64,000 bases of DNA from Serripes groenlandicus (Eukaryota; Mollusca; Bivalvia; Cardiida; Cardiidae), in the NCBI GenBank assembly GCA_031761405.1, contig JASEVX010000001.1, forward strand, positions 48,779,102 to 48,843,101, read 5' to 3'. Below the pieces are notes generated by a model. That model worked only from the letters and a program-made list of their open reading frames with translations, made no database searches and was not told the DNA's origin. Position numbers and translations under genes: made by a program. Position 1 is the first letter of the stretch. Each line of letters starts with the position of its first letter. Below are positions 30,832 to 41,280 of this stretch, piece by piece.

Positions 30832-32555
30832 TTAATGAGCTGCATCTTGTACACAAAATAAAGCCTCAAACATTTGACCTTCAAGTGTGACCTTGACCAG
30901 GGATGGTCGAGACATGGGTTCCGCACATCTCCTTGATGAGGTGAACATGTGACCCATGTTTCATGAAAATCATTCAAGCCGTCTTGGAGACATGGAGCGG
31001 ACACAAAATAAAGTCTCAAACCTTTGACCTTCAAGTGTGACCTTGACCTTGAACCGGTATGGTTGAGACATGGGTTCTGCAAATCGCCTTGATGAGGTGA
31101 ACATCTGACTCAAGTTTCTTAGAAATCCTTCAAGCTGTCTTGTAGATATGGAGCGGACACGAAATAAAGCCTCAAACCTTTGACCTTCAAGCATGACCTT
31201 GACCTTGAACCTTTATGGTCGAGCCATGGGTTCTGCACATCGCCTTGATGAGGTGAACATGTGACCCAAGTTTCATGAAAATCTTTGAAGCCGTCTTGGA
31301 GATATGGAGCGGACACAAAATAAAGCTTCAAACCTTTGACCTTCAACCGGTTTGGTCGATATATGAGTTCTGCACATCGCCTTGATGAGGTGAACATGTG
31401 ACTCAAGTTTCTTAGAAATCCTTTAAGCCGTCTTGGAGATATGGAGCGGACACAAAATAAAGCCTCAAACCTTTGACCTTCAAGTGTGACCTTGACCTTT
31501 AACCGGTATGGTCGAGACATGGGTTCTGCACATCATCTTGATGAGGTGAACACATGACCCAAGTTTCATGAAAATCCTACAAGGCGTCTTGGAGATATGG
31601 AGCACACACAAAATAAAGCCTCAAACCTTTGACCTTCAAATGTGACCTTGACCGTTAACCAGTATGGTTGAGACATGGGTTCTGCACATCGCCTTGATGA
31701 GGTGAACATGTGGCTCAAGTTTCTTAGAAATCCTTCAAGCTGTCTTGGAGATATGGAGCGGACACAAAATAAAGCCTCAAACCTTTGACCTTCAAGCATG
31801 ACCTTGACCTTGAACCTTTATGGTCGAGACATGGGTTCTGCACATTGCCTTGATAAGGTGAACATGTGACCCAAGTTTCATGAAAATCCTTGAAGCCGTC
31901 TTGGAGATATGGAGCGGACACAAAATAAAGCTTCAAACCTTTGACCTTCAAGCATGACCTTGAACTTCAACCGGTTTGGTCGATACATGAGTTCTGCACA
32001 TCGCCTTGATGAGGTGAACATGTTACCCAAGTTTCTTAGAAATCCTTCAAGCTGTCTTGGAGATATGGAGCGGACACGAAATAAAGCCTCAAACCGTTGA
32101 CCTTCAAGTGTGACCTTGACCGTGAACCGGTATGGTCGAGACATGGGTTCTGCACATCGCCTTGATGAGGTGAACATGTGACTCAAGTTTCTTAGAAATC
32201 CTTCAAGCCGTCTTGGAGATATGGAGCAGACACAAAATAAAGCCTCAAACCTTTGACCTTCAAGCATGACCTTAACCTTGAACCAGTATAGTCGAGACAT
32301 GGGTTCTGCACATCGCCTTGATGAGGTGAACATTTGACCCAAGTTTCATGAAAATCCTTCAAGCCGTCTTGGAGATTATGGAACGGACACGAAATAAAGC
32401 CTCAAGCCTTTGACCCTCAAGCGTGACCATGACCTTTAACCGGTATGGTTGAGAAATGGGTTATGCACATCACCTTGATGAGGTGAACATGTGACCCAAG
32501 TTTTATGAAAATCCTTCAAGCCGTCTTGGAGATATGGAGTGGACATGATTTGGGA
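30832..32555 (-). repeat. Satellite of about 157-bp monomers, about eleven copies
   Basis: The block GGACACAAAATAAAGCCTCAA recurs at about 30850, 30991, 31150, 31309, 31446, 31604, 31756, 31914, 32071, 32228 and 32385. Each unit carries TTTGACCTTCAAGTGTGACC, most with TTGACCTTGAACC, and ATGGTCGAGACATGGGTTC. Minus-strand frames of up to 154 codons simply repeat the monomer in changing frames and are not genes. Confidence 0.9.
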
Positions 32556-32622
32556 CAGACAGACGGACGGACGGATGGATGGACAGATGGACAGACCGAC
32601 AGACAGACAGAATATATATATA
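32556..32622. repeat. GACA/GACG/GATG microsatellite
   Basis: GGGACAGACAGACGGACGG, then ATGGATGGACAG repeats and a short (AT)n run close the satellite. Confidence 0.85.
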
Positions 32623-33039
32623 TGAATACAAAATGATGCACACGTAATGAACTTTTGAAGATACTGTGTTGTGTTTAGGAGCCTTTCAGAAAACAACAAC
32701 AACAACAACAACAGGAAACGGAAAGTTTTAAAAAATCAAAATGGATGCTTTCCATGTCATAGTTAATTTTAAGCAATGTTTTTCACAAAATACTTGGTTA
32801 TCATGGAATTTCATCAAATATTATGTTCATATTGACTTGTAAATAACTTTTATACACATCCTTATGATCAATGCGGATAAAATAAACATTAAATGAAGAT
32901 ATATATAAGCACAGATTTGACTCATATATTACGATATCTTCAAATTGGTTTGGATTGGTTAACTTATATTAATGGTTTTTTTAAATGAAAATATAATATA
33001 TATAAAACTTAACTTTTGTATCAGTATATTTTCCTTACA
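32623..33039. other. No feature recognised
   Basis: AT-rich sequence with an (AAC)n stretch near 32693-32712. No coding signal. Confidence 0.4.
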
Positions 33040-33258
33040 TTTCTCCAGATTATTTCTGTCAACTGCTGCAGACTTGCCGTGTATGAGAAAGGGTTAAGGT
33101 TGCGGATGATCATAACACAGTAAAATGAAGCTTAATTATGATTATCTTAAGATTGCTCCAATTGCAAGCTTACACAACCTTGTGCATCCCTAAAAGCTTG
33201 CACATGCTTTAAGTTAAGATTGCAAATGTTCCAATTGCAATCCTACTGCAAGCTTAAA
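33040..33258. repeat. MITE-A right end plus caagctt-rich repeat
   Basis: CTCCAGATTATTTCTGTCAAC to TGTATGAGAAAGGGTTAA (33040-33096) is followed by AATCATAACACAG-like sequence and TGATTATCTTAAGATTG, AAGCTTACACAACC and further CAAGCTT motifs. The whole block is paralogous to 62150-62740 but lacks the insertion found there at 62246. Confidence 0.65.
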
Positions 33259-33599
33259 CTAGAACTGTGAGTGAACACACAAAAGGATACCCCCCGTCCC
33301 GCGCTTACAAGACATATGGACAGACGGACGGACAGATATATTTTCGACCGGGATAATCTTACTTCATGCACATCCTCAGGTTGTGTACTGCAACTGTGTA
33401 AAGTTTCATCAGAATCTGTTAGCCGTTAAGGAGGAGTTGCGCTTATAAGACATATGGACAGACAGACGGACACGAACAGATGGACGGACACGGACAGGGA
33501 TTATCTTACTTCATGCACATCCTCAGGTTGTGTACTGCAACTGTGTACAGTTTCATCAGAATCGGTCCAGCCGTTGAGGAGTTGGGCTTACAAGACATG

Positions 33600-33634
<35 letters not shown>

Positions 33635-33692
33635 TGACAGGGTGATTCCTATATATCCCCCCAAAACTTGTTTGTGGGGGGTATAATACATA
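33255..33692 (-). repeat. Family T element with terminal hairpin
   Basis: CTAGAACTGTGAGTGAACAC, two CTTCATGCACATCCTCAGG blocks, GACAGACAGACAG stretches, GGTGATTCCTATATA and finally a hairpin in which TATCCCCCC pairs with GGGGGGTATA. Open frames on both strands are due to the microsatellite. Confidence 0.75.
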
Positions 33693-33828
33693 GGTTGAAA
33701 GCTTATTATGATTATGTATGAAATCCGGCTGCAACCTTGCCTCAATTTCAGTGTTTGAGAAAATATTTTCAAAATATGTCTGCTGAAGATGCATCAAGCT
33801 ATAAAGGATCAAAAAACCAATGGGAATT

Positions 33829-33925
33829 ATTAACTCTTTCCAACTTGTAGATGCATTTTGCCTCTATGTTATCAACTTTTTTCAATAAAATTAATAAATT
33901 TTCCTTTATAGAGATTATCCTTAAA
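33829..33925. repeat. MITE-A fragment
   Basis: TTAACTCTTTCCAACTTGTAG and a partial interior (TTGCCTCTATGTTATCAAC). The right half is missing. Confidence 0.5.
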
Positions 33926-33979
33926 TATCTATATCATTATGTACAAATTTAAAGACTTGGTTCTTCCAACTTTCCGAGA

Positions 33980-34210
33980 ATTACTTTAAACTACAGGATG
34001 GAATTAAATAAAACTTCATACAATGGTAGAGCACAATGAGAAAAAGTGCAGTGTACAAGAACCATAACTCTATTTAAGCACATTAACAAGTTATTTGCCC
34101 TTTGTTTTGGATGGAATTTGATAAAACTTTATTAAATGGTAAAGCACAATGAGAGGAAGTGCAGTGTTCAAGAATAATAACTATTTTTAAGCTCCTGACA
34201 AGAAAACAGT
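33980..34210 (+). repeat. Two diverged tandem units of about 128 bp
   Basis: GGATGGAATT..ATAAAACTT..AATGGTA.AGCACAATGAGA..AGTGCAGTGT occurs twice (from about 33999 and 34116). Confidence 0.65.
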
Positions 34211-34722
34211 AACAAAAGGCAATAACTCGGTAATTAGCTAAAAAGGAGTGCATAATTTGAACAAACTTAGAAGAGGACCAGTAGACAATGAAACATACTA
34301 AATATATAAGATATAGGCCTTTTGTTCTTCAGTTTGCCATTTATAGCAGGGAGTTAGCTTAAAACAGACTCTAAATCATTCCTATCAAATTGTCAGAGAA
34401 AACCCTGGAACTTGATTACATCTAAAGAGGGAAACATTTGGTTAATGTTTTGTTCTGTCATTTGATCTACGGTTATTGTTTGCCATTCACCACTGTAAGG
34501 GCCATTTAACACAAATACAGTTCAATATTGTTTGATCATTCAACCCAAATTATTCCACAAAATTATCAAATGAAACCTCGGACAAAAGGCGCATGCTAAC
34601 ACAATTATGTGTAATCATTGCCTATTTTATTTCTGATGAATATTTCTAGGCTTATTGTGACAGCTATTGAACAGCCATTGAAAGTCAATATCACTGTAAC
34701 CATACACTTTGGAAAGAACTAT
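34211..34722. other. No feature recognised
   Basis: AT-rich sequence with no repeat ends or coding signal. Confidence 0.4.
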
Positions 34723-34921
34723 TAACCCTTTCCATCATACGACAATTCTGGAGTAGACGACTTTGAACATATTTTGTCAAAAAATAGAAAAACTCTATAA
34801 TTGAATGGATAACCTATGACTAAAAGCTCGTTTTGAGCAATTTCTTCTTTTGTCACTATGTTTTCAAAAAGCCATCTGCTGCAGAGGCGTCAGAAAGTGT
34901 CTATATGAGGGAAAGGGTTAA
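34723..34921. mobile_element. MITE-A, internally deleted copy
   Basis: TTAACCCTTTCCATCATACG to CTATATGAGGGAAAGGGTTAA with both TTAA sites. About 30 bp of the centre is missing between ACTAAAAG and CTCGTTTTGAGC. Confidence 0.85.
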
Positions 34922-35029
34922 AAAGAACTATTTTAACATATTTGTTACCCCTTTCCTTGATTAAGACAACAACATATGAAGTGAATATCAAAATGCCAAA
35001 GCATCCAAGAAAGCATAATATTGTGTAAT

Positions 35030-35290
35030 TGATTGATTGATTGATTGGGATTTAACACGGTTTTCAACAATTTTTCAGTCACATCACAAAGGCGAGCTCT
35101 CCTAATTATGTGTTTTTTTGGTTTCTCACTCTAGTACTCCATACAACAGTCTTCCAAAGCAACTGGCTGCTTTTCCGCATATAGTCAGCCCATAAGTGTA
35201 AGATGAATTACATTTGTTTTTAAACATCTGAAAGAATGTTTCCAAATCTGGGGTTCAAACTCAAAACCCCCTGGATAAACAGCCCGCATT
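35030..35290 (-). repeat. tRNA-derived SINE, diverged
   Basis: Read in reverse it ends TGTTAAATCCCAATCAATCAA and has the AAGCAGCCAGTTGC and tRNA-like GTTTGAACCCCAG blocks of this family, with a weak head near 35270-35290. Confidence 0.65.
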
Positions 35291-35464
35291 GCTAAAGAGA
35301 CTTATGGCATACATAATTGGCAAATATAGGACTTATTCTTTGAATATTAACTGACCTACATATATGTAAACCAAACTTCTTTATGGAACAAATACCATTA
35401 TTTTGGGTAACAGTCACAGTCTCCGCTTTCTCAAGGCAAGCTGAAAAAGAATATAATGAGCAAA

Positions 35465-35706
35465 TTAACCCTTTTCAAAATATAGATGCATCAACATGAT
35501 GCAATTCTGCTGCAGACAACATTGGAAAACAGTGTAGCAAAAGCAGAAATTGCTCATAATTAGCCATTTCTTCTTTTGCTACACTGTTTTCAACTCTATT
35601 CAGTTATCATACTTTCATTCAAATTCTTTTTAAGATATTCTTTATTTTTCACTAGAGGTTTTTATAGTCATCTGCTGCAGATTTCTTGAATGCTTTAAAG
35701 GGTTAA
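35465..35706. mobile_element. MITE-A, complete diverged copy
   Basis: TTAACCCTTTTCAAAATATAG to TGAATGCTTTAAAGGGTTAA, with a GTGTAGCAAAAGCAGAAATTG..CTTTTGCTACAC centre in which both arms carry matching changes. Confidence 0.75.
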
Positions 35707-35831
35707 TGGGCAAATGTTTTTTCTTTTTTCTATATTCTTAGCTTCTTAAAACTATACTTCATAATAATAACGAAAACAAATTCCATTATAGGGTGATTAT
35801 TTTAACATTAATCAAAATTCGGGACAAATAT

Positions 35832-36580
35832 AACAAGAGGGCCGTAATGGCCCTGGATCGCTCACCTGATTTAATATAACTTTTGACATGAAGTTTTTAA
35901 AGTTTTCACTTTAATATAATTATTCATACATTGTCAAGGATTTCAAGCCTCACTCCCTGGCTGCCATGTTTTTTAATGGATCTGAATAATTTGAACAATC
36001 TTGGTAGAGGTTAACCGAAGTAACTGTCAAATTGATTTCAAATCGGTCCAGGACTTTTGGACAAGAAGATTTTTTAAATTGTAACAATACTATACACATA
36101 TAAGGAAAACAAGCTCCACCCCTTATGGCCATGTTTTTGGATCAGAATAATTTGAACAATCCTGAAAGAGGGTCACTTTTGGATAAGAGGATTTTTAAAG
36201 TTTTCACCATTTATACTATATTTTTAAGTTTTCACTATGCTCCCTGGTGTCCATATTTTTCAAAAGAGCAAAATAATTTGAACATGTTGGTAGAGGGTCA
36301 TCTAATGAACAATTGTCAAAATATTTTGAAATCTGGCCAGTACTTTTCCACATGAAGATCGTTAAAGTTTTACCTTTCCTTTGCCATGGCAACCAGAGTA
36401 CCGCATGGAATTTAATTCTTTGAAAGGGGTCCACCCAGGGAACATCCCTGTAAAGCTTTTATCAGAATTGGCCAAGCAGTTTAGGATGTCGTTTGAAGCA
36501 AAATGTTGATGGAGGACATAGGACGAACAAAGACTGGTCATAACAACTCACTCTGAGCCTCTGGCTCAGGTGAGCTAAAA
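35832..36580 (+). repeat. 'gctcacctga' element (family H2), copy
   Basis: AACAAGAGGGCCGTAATGGCCC, then ATCGCTCACCTGA. The interior has four weak TTTGAACAAT..GAGGGTCA modules, and it ends GCTCAGGTGAGCTAAAAA. The terminal hairpin (GGCC..GGCC) is kept. Confidence 0.7.
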
Positions 36581-36604
36581 ACATTGAAAAAACAAGGTGT
36601 ACTG

Positions 36605-36834
36605 TCAACCCTTTCCCTCATACGACAATTCTGCAGCAGACGACTTTGAACATATTTTGTCAAAAAATAGAAAATCTCTATAATTGAATGGATAACCTAT
36701 GACAAAAAGTGGAAAACATTGTGGCAAAAGGAGAAATTGCATGTTTTGTGCAATTTCTTCTTTTGTCACTATGTTTTCAAAAAGCCATCTGCTGCAGAGG
36801 CATCAGAAAGCGTCTATATGAGGGAAAGGGTTAA
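36605..36834. mobile_element. MITE-A, complete copy (230 bp)
   Basis: TCAACCCTTTCCCTCATACG to CTATATGAGGGAAAGGGTTAA. The left TTAA has mutated to TCAA. It is inverted relative to 1493-1722 and lies 32 bp from the end of DIRS copy 1. Confidence 0.85.
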
Positions 36835-36866
36835 AACACAGGGGAAAAAACCCATATTGTATGAAT

Positions 36867-37052
36867 ATGAAGTTTTTCAAAGTAAAACATATTTTTATTA
36901 GAAAATACTTACCAGTCATTTAATACCTGATATATAATCTCTACACCCTTAATTCATCCAGAAAAAGAACTCGCCTTGCGTATTCCTCACGTATATGTGA
37001 TATACACGGTTGCCCGTAAGAGCGGGCAAGCACGTGATATCTTGCCACTTTT
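36867..37052 (-). repeat. DIRS copy 1, 3' inverted terminal repeat
   Basis: It matches 43295-43456 in reverse complement except for the outermost 35-40 bp, which differ, as in DIRS-1. It contains a 7-bp stem TTGCCCG..CGGGCAA (about 37010-37028). Confidence 0.9.
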
Positions 37053-37104
37053 ATTTCAACATTAAGTGTTGGGTGACGACGCGGGGATGGGAGGCGGGAC
37101 TCTA

Positions 37105-37201
37105 TAAATGACTGGTAAGTATTTTCTAATAAAAATATGTTTTACTTTGAAAAACTTCATTTTTATGTCAAAAATACATTACCAGTCATTTAATACCTGA
37201 T
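37105..37201 (-). repeat. DIRS copy 1, internal complementary region (ICR)
   Basis: Bases 37105-37160 are the reverse complement of the element's left terminus (starting at 36867), and 37161-37201 are the reverse complement of its right terminus (ending at 43456). The join CTTCAT|TTTTATGTC is exactly the junction of the two ends as they would meet in a circle. This arrangement beside the 3' ITR is the defining feature of DIRS elements. Confidence 0.92.
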
Positions 37202-37358
37202 GACTTTGTAGCATCGGACGGGAGGTTCGGCCAATACTTACTGTCGTTCCAGGTAGCAGCACCTTGTAGTGTATTATTTTCTAATTTATTTACAAAGTAC
37301 TATGAACCCAACAGTATAAGGTAAGAGCAGGGATTGATAATTTCAATCAGTGTTCACT

Positions 37359-38000
37359 TCATTGATATGTTGGGAGTAATTTAGCGGACAACTCGCTGAG
37401 ACGCAACCAAAGGGCCCAGGGAGTATACAAGTTCTGTCTGACCAGACATAGAACGCAAGTAGAAAGATGAATAACTTGACTGAGTTTTCCGAACTGCCGC
37501 GCGAAGAATTCTTCAAGGGAATTATTGTTCGAAAAAGCCCAACTTGCAGAAAGAGCCCTAACTTCATGCGGGCGTATCCGCAGAAAAGAAAGATCTCGAC
37601 TAGGTTAATCTTTGTACGCTAATTTAATTGTAATGGATATCCAGCGAGAAAAGAAGCTGCTGATATATCTTACGACCTATAAGGGGGAGAAATAACCTCC
37701 TTCTCCAACCCGTATTCCCCTTAACTCTCTTAAGATAATATTTAAGAGCTCTGACAGGACAATGTATCTGTCGGAATCCGAAGGACCACAGCTCGCAGAA
37801 TGACTAGGAACTGAATCGGATCAGGAAGGACTGACGGTAACTGGTTCTTAGCCAGAAACCCTGGTTGACACAGTAGTGTAAAGAGGCCATCATATTCATT
37901 GAATCTGACATTCCCGGTTTCTACAGACAGAGCGTTTAAATTGCTCCTTCGAAGAGCTGTAGCGAAAGCTAATAAAAAGACGGTTTTATAAGTAAAGACG
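37359..38000 (-). pseudogene. DIRS tyrosine recombinase (YR), copy 1, frameshifted
   Basis: Successive pieces in different frames match DIRS YR order. The first is KTVFLLAFATALRRSNLNAL (about 37985-37925), with the first catalytic Arg region, followed in frame by QPGFLAKNQLPS. Next come CPVRALKYYLKRVKG and RRRLFLPL (about 37765-37690), SRWISITIKLAYKD (about 37655-37610), and RPHEVRALSASWAF (about 37575-37530), the conserved HxxR-type catalytic block. The terminal Tyr region is not clear and the last frame stops at 37359-37361. At least three frameshifts separate the pieces. The enzyme would normally integrate the circular cDNA. Confidence 0.8.
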
Positions 38001-38529
38001 TCGATTCAAGAGGTTCGTATGGAGCTCTTGTAAGCGACCAGAGGACGCAAGACAAATCCTATTTTGGAGTTAAACTCCTACAATGGGTTTTTTTCTAAGT
38101 CTAACCATCAGGCTGTGAAACCTAATGAAATTAGTTTCTAATGACAGTAAAGAACTCACTTCCCTGCTTGTGTTCGTCAAATAAGACGAATTTATAAGTC
38201 TCAGTTACTAATTTAAGAAGCGGTAGTTTCCGACGAACGTTCAGAGAGATTGACCTACCTTAATAACATCAATCGGTAAGAACTGTCTATTTCTAAGGAA
38301 GATGTAACGGTTATGTCGATAGACAGGCCAGCATGACGTATAACCACGGTCATTTAGCCAGTGATGTGTTTCTATTATCATTTTACACCTTCAGCCAGTG
38401 AAACTGAGACCGGAAGTTGTTTATTATTATTCCACTGCGGAATCAATCGGAACTTCTCGGGTAATTCCGTAAGCATTCATCCCCGACGTATTCCGATTGC
38501 TGCCGAATGAGTAGTATTGAAAGCTAGCA

Positions 38530-39000
38530 GAACTGAATTCATATGAAGTTGTCTACTCTATTTAATAACATGCCGTAGGCTGTAACGCACTGCCCCGATA
38601 TCTGTAAACAATTCGGGTGTGGTGTGAAGCATGTATCGGGCTGTTTCCCGTACTTACTGCTCCCGAACCAGAAAACGAATCGGATTCTCGAGGGAATTAG
38701 ATCCGATTTGCCTGTTTTGGGAAATAATTCCGAACGCAGGTAATCGAACTGTAACTCCTCGATGACCAAGCAAACGGTACGTGTATTAGGCGTCTGTTAG
38801 GTCTAACAACTCGCCCAGACCGCCGTTCCGGATCGTGATCTTGGTGAAACGGACGTTCCTTTCTACTACTCGGCCGTACTAGACGCGAACTGAGTCGATA
38901 CGTCTACTACCGGTTTTCACTGTCTGTCTTTCTTAGAAACAGGAAGAAAAACAGTTGTATCAAGCCCGAATGAAAGGTTGATACCCACTCTATATCATTC
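38530..39000 (-). pseudogene. Second, diverged RT-like module, copy 1
   Basis: Read on minus, GLDTTVFLPVSKKD, KPVVDVS, then ITIRNGGLGELLDLTDA and GHRGVTVRLPAFG line up with the RT module at 39612-39930 (LFLVPKEDDRW, RPVIDLS, ITIWEGDWAVSLDLTD, then the residues before FRFVV). The nucleotide sequences are also alignable (e.g. AAAAACAGTTGTATCAAGCCC vs AAAAGACGGTTGTATCAAACCC on plus). Stops follow LTDA and interrupt VVDV. It lies where the RT C-terminus or RNase H would be expected. It is either an internal duplication or part of a second DIRS element fused in. Confidence 0.6.
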
Positions 39001-39611
39001 TTTGTTAGAAGATTTAATAGAGAGGAGTGCTTCCCTATAGCTGCGGATTAGGGACAGTGCTCTACTTGGTTGTATGCCAACTTAGCTAGTTCCCGTAACG
39101 CTAGGCTCGAACTTAGCCTGTCTATTTGCGTCTTCACAGGTTGGGGTTCCAAGGACGCCCTTGCAGAAGTCGCTGTACGTTTCTGTCCCTGTGTAAACGA
39201 TGTCGCCGCATACGCCGAAATGCCTTATGGACGCAATGAAAGCAGTAACCTTCCGCCAATGATAATTATTTAGAGTCTAGATCTAAATTGTTTCATCATC
39301 ATATGGGGCACTGATCCCGATATGTCTCTTATTCGTCAGACAAGACTTGGTCTTGGGTTTCCCCGACGACAAGAGGATTGCCTATAGCCGGTTCTGAACC
39401 GGAAGGTCAGTGTTCGATTCCACATTAGAACTTATGAAGGAGTCATGACCGAGGAATTATCCCTTTTCCGAAGTGCTCTGAATTAGAGTCATGACCGAAG
39501 AATTGATCCCTTGACATAGATCCCTTTTCCGAAGAAGAATGAGATCGCATGGAATCAACCGTCGGGGCCGAGCTCACGTATGAGATGGTCTTGACCTCCC
39601 TGTCTCAGAGT

Positions 39612-40311
39612 TCACATAGTGAATATCCTCTGTTCCTTGTCATTTACCACAAAACGAAAGTACTTCCTCGACGAGGGAGCGATTGGAATGTGGTAATAGG
39701 TGTCTGTGAGGTCTAGAGAGACCGCCCAGTCGCCTTCCCAAATAGTTATTTGGATGGAGTGGGTCGACTCCATTTTAACTTCTCGACCGGAATCAATAGA
39801 TTTAGAGCTGATAAATCTATAACCGGTCTCCACCGATCGTCTTCCTTCGGGACGAGGAAAAGACGGTTGTATCAAACCCCGATAATTGGGGTTGAAAACC
39901 CTCTCTATGGCCTTCTTTTACAGAAGACGTGATGAAATCACTTTTGACACGGCCGAATGACGTGACGACATGTCGATAGGCACGCTTGTCAGAGGAGAAG
40001 AAATGAAGGGAATTGGATACCCTTCCTCTGTATCACAGATAAGATCCAATGATCCTCTGTGACACTTTCCCATTCCTCTATGAAAAACAACAGGCCGACC
40101 CGACTGTAATCTCCGGCCTTGGGACGATCATAGAAAGGTGCGCATCCCCAGGGTTGAGGCCTAGGGGTTGTGCTTTACTTAGAAGGCTGCCGATTCTTAG
40201 CCCCTTGGTAATGGGATGACCATAGAGAGGCTCTCCCCCTTTGTGGGACGGCTTAGCCCTCCCTTTATCAGAATGCGCTAACGTATTCTGTTCCAGGGAT
40301 TGCCTTTCCAA
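39612..40311 (-). pseudogene. DIRS reverse transcriptase remnant, copy 1
   Basis: LFLVPKEDDRWRPVIDLSALN (39885-39820) is the fingers block. The frame then shifts by one base in an A run near 39771, and DWAVSLDLTDTYYHIPI follows, with Asp of catalytic motif A in LDLTD and FRFVVNDK after it. The frame stops at 39612. Upstream, 40078-40311 encodes the linker between gag and RT (MERQSLEQNTLAHSDK..). The motif C DD box was not found. The RNase H and methylase domains of DIRS-1 were not recognised. Confidence 0.75.
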
Positions 40312-40459
40312 GGACTGTCTATTAAATAGATGTCCCTCCGAATGCCTCGATATCCCAAAAAACGTTGGGTTTTTGATGCTCTCGGTAGGCTTGGAAATCC
40401 CGTCTATTTCCGACCGGTTCCATTGAATGGACCGGTGGAAGGTAATTGGGGAAAAGTGT

Positions 40460-41280
40460 TATCTTAGAGATGTACACAGTTCCCTTGGGGATTGAAAGGA
40501 TCTCTCTGCACGAGAATTCCCATACCCGGAGCCAGACGGGTGAATAATAGAGGTCGGTCCGTAACCTATACTCTGATTATTCGTGCACCAACTCTGTTGT
40601 TGACCTGTTATGGAATGATAATTTGTATCAATCCGGTCACTCAGTACAGAGCTCGTGCCTGGACGCGCCATGTTTGCCTAAGCAATTGGCTGGCTAGTTG
40701 CGTCATTAACAAATGACCGACTGGCTGGTCGTGAGATGTTTTCATAACCGACAGGTAGCCTAGCCCCGTCATTACCAAATGACTGACTATCTCCCTGCCG
40801 CGTCATGTTCACCTGCGTGACTGGTTGGTTGGTCGTATCATAGTTAAATGATTGATCCAAACCTTGTCTCGACATGGCTACATGCGTGACTGATTGGCTA
40901 GCCACGTCATTGTGAAATGAGTGACTGCCTGGTAGCGTCATATTTAAATGAGTGACCGTTTGCCTGGCCGCGTCGTAGCTATTCGACTGCAGCCCTGTCA
41001 TATCACCGCTAAGTGAATGACTACCTTGTCTAGTCATGGCAAATTGACTGACTGGCCCGGTCGTGTCATGGCTAAATGACTGCCCGGTGACAGGTCGCGT
41101 CATCGCTAGAAGACGCCCCGGTTGCCCGGGGACCTGTCGCGCCACGGCATATGGCCTATGGGTCTTGCTTTCCAGCACCTGCAAAACCCGGTTGACTAGG
41201 GATAGGCAGTTGTGAGGCTGCTCTACCGAAAGTCTCCGGAAAACTTTGTCCGCAGACATCGTAATCCGGCACTCTTTAAT
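40460..41280 (-). CDS. DIRS gag-linked repeat region, unit A, copy 1
   Basis: The frame 40678-41394 encodes tandem 22-23 residue repeats of the form (N/A)-M-(T/S)-R-(P/Q)-G..S-F-x-x-D..(Q/L)-P-V-x-x-V, for example NMTRQGDSQSFGND followed by GARLPVGYE. About seven repeats lie between a less repetitive C-terminal stretch (40459-40671, MARPGTSSVLSDRIDT..) and the unit boundary GTAATCCGGCACTCT. The 66-69 bp periodicity preserves the frame. Low complexity rich in Ser, Asn, Gln and Thr suggests a disordered, possibly self-associating, segment. The function is unknown. Confidence 0.65.

Noticed and set aside
30762..32342. Several minus-strand open frames of 74-154 codons with similar sequence
   Set aside because: They are the 157-bp satellite read in changing frames. 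The recurring peptide (EGQRFEALFCVRSIS type) follows the monomer period and has no domain.
33454..33812. Plus and minus frames rich in DRQT or LSVC repeats
   Set aside because: They translate the GACA microsatellite of family T.
39070..39273. 67-codon plus frame conserved in both DIRS copies (also 51171-51374)
   Set aside because: It is antisense to the RT/YR coding strand of a retroelement and is conserved only because the two copies are nearly identical.
39392..39433. tRNA-like anticodon stem GCCGGTTCTGAACCGG followed by GTGTTCGATTCCAC inside DIRS
   Set aside because: No acceptor or D arm can be formed and the T stem has only three pairs. It is probably chance, and DIRS elements do not need a tRNA primer site.
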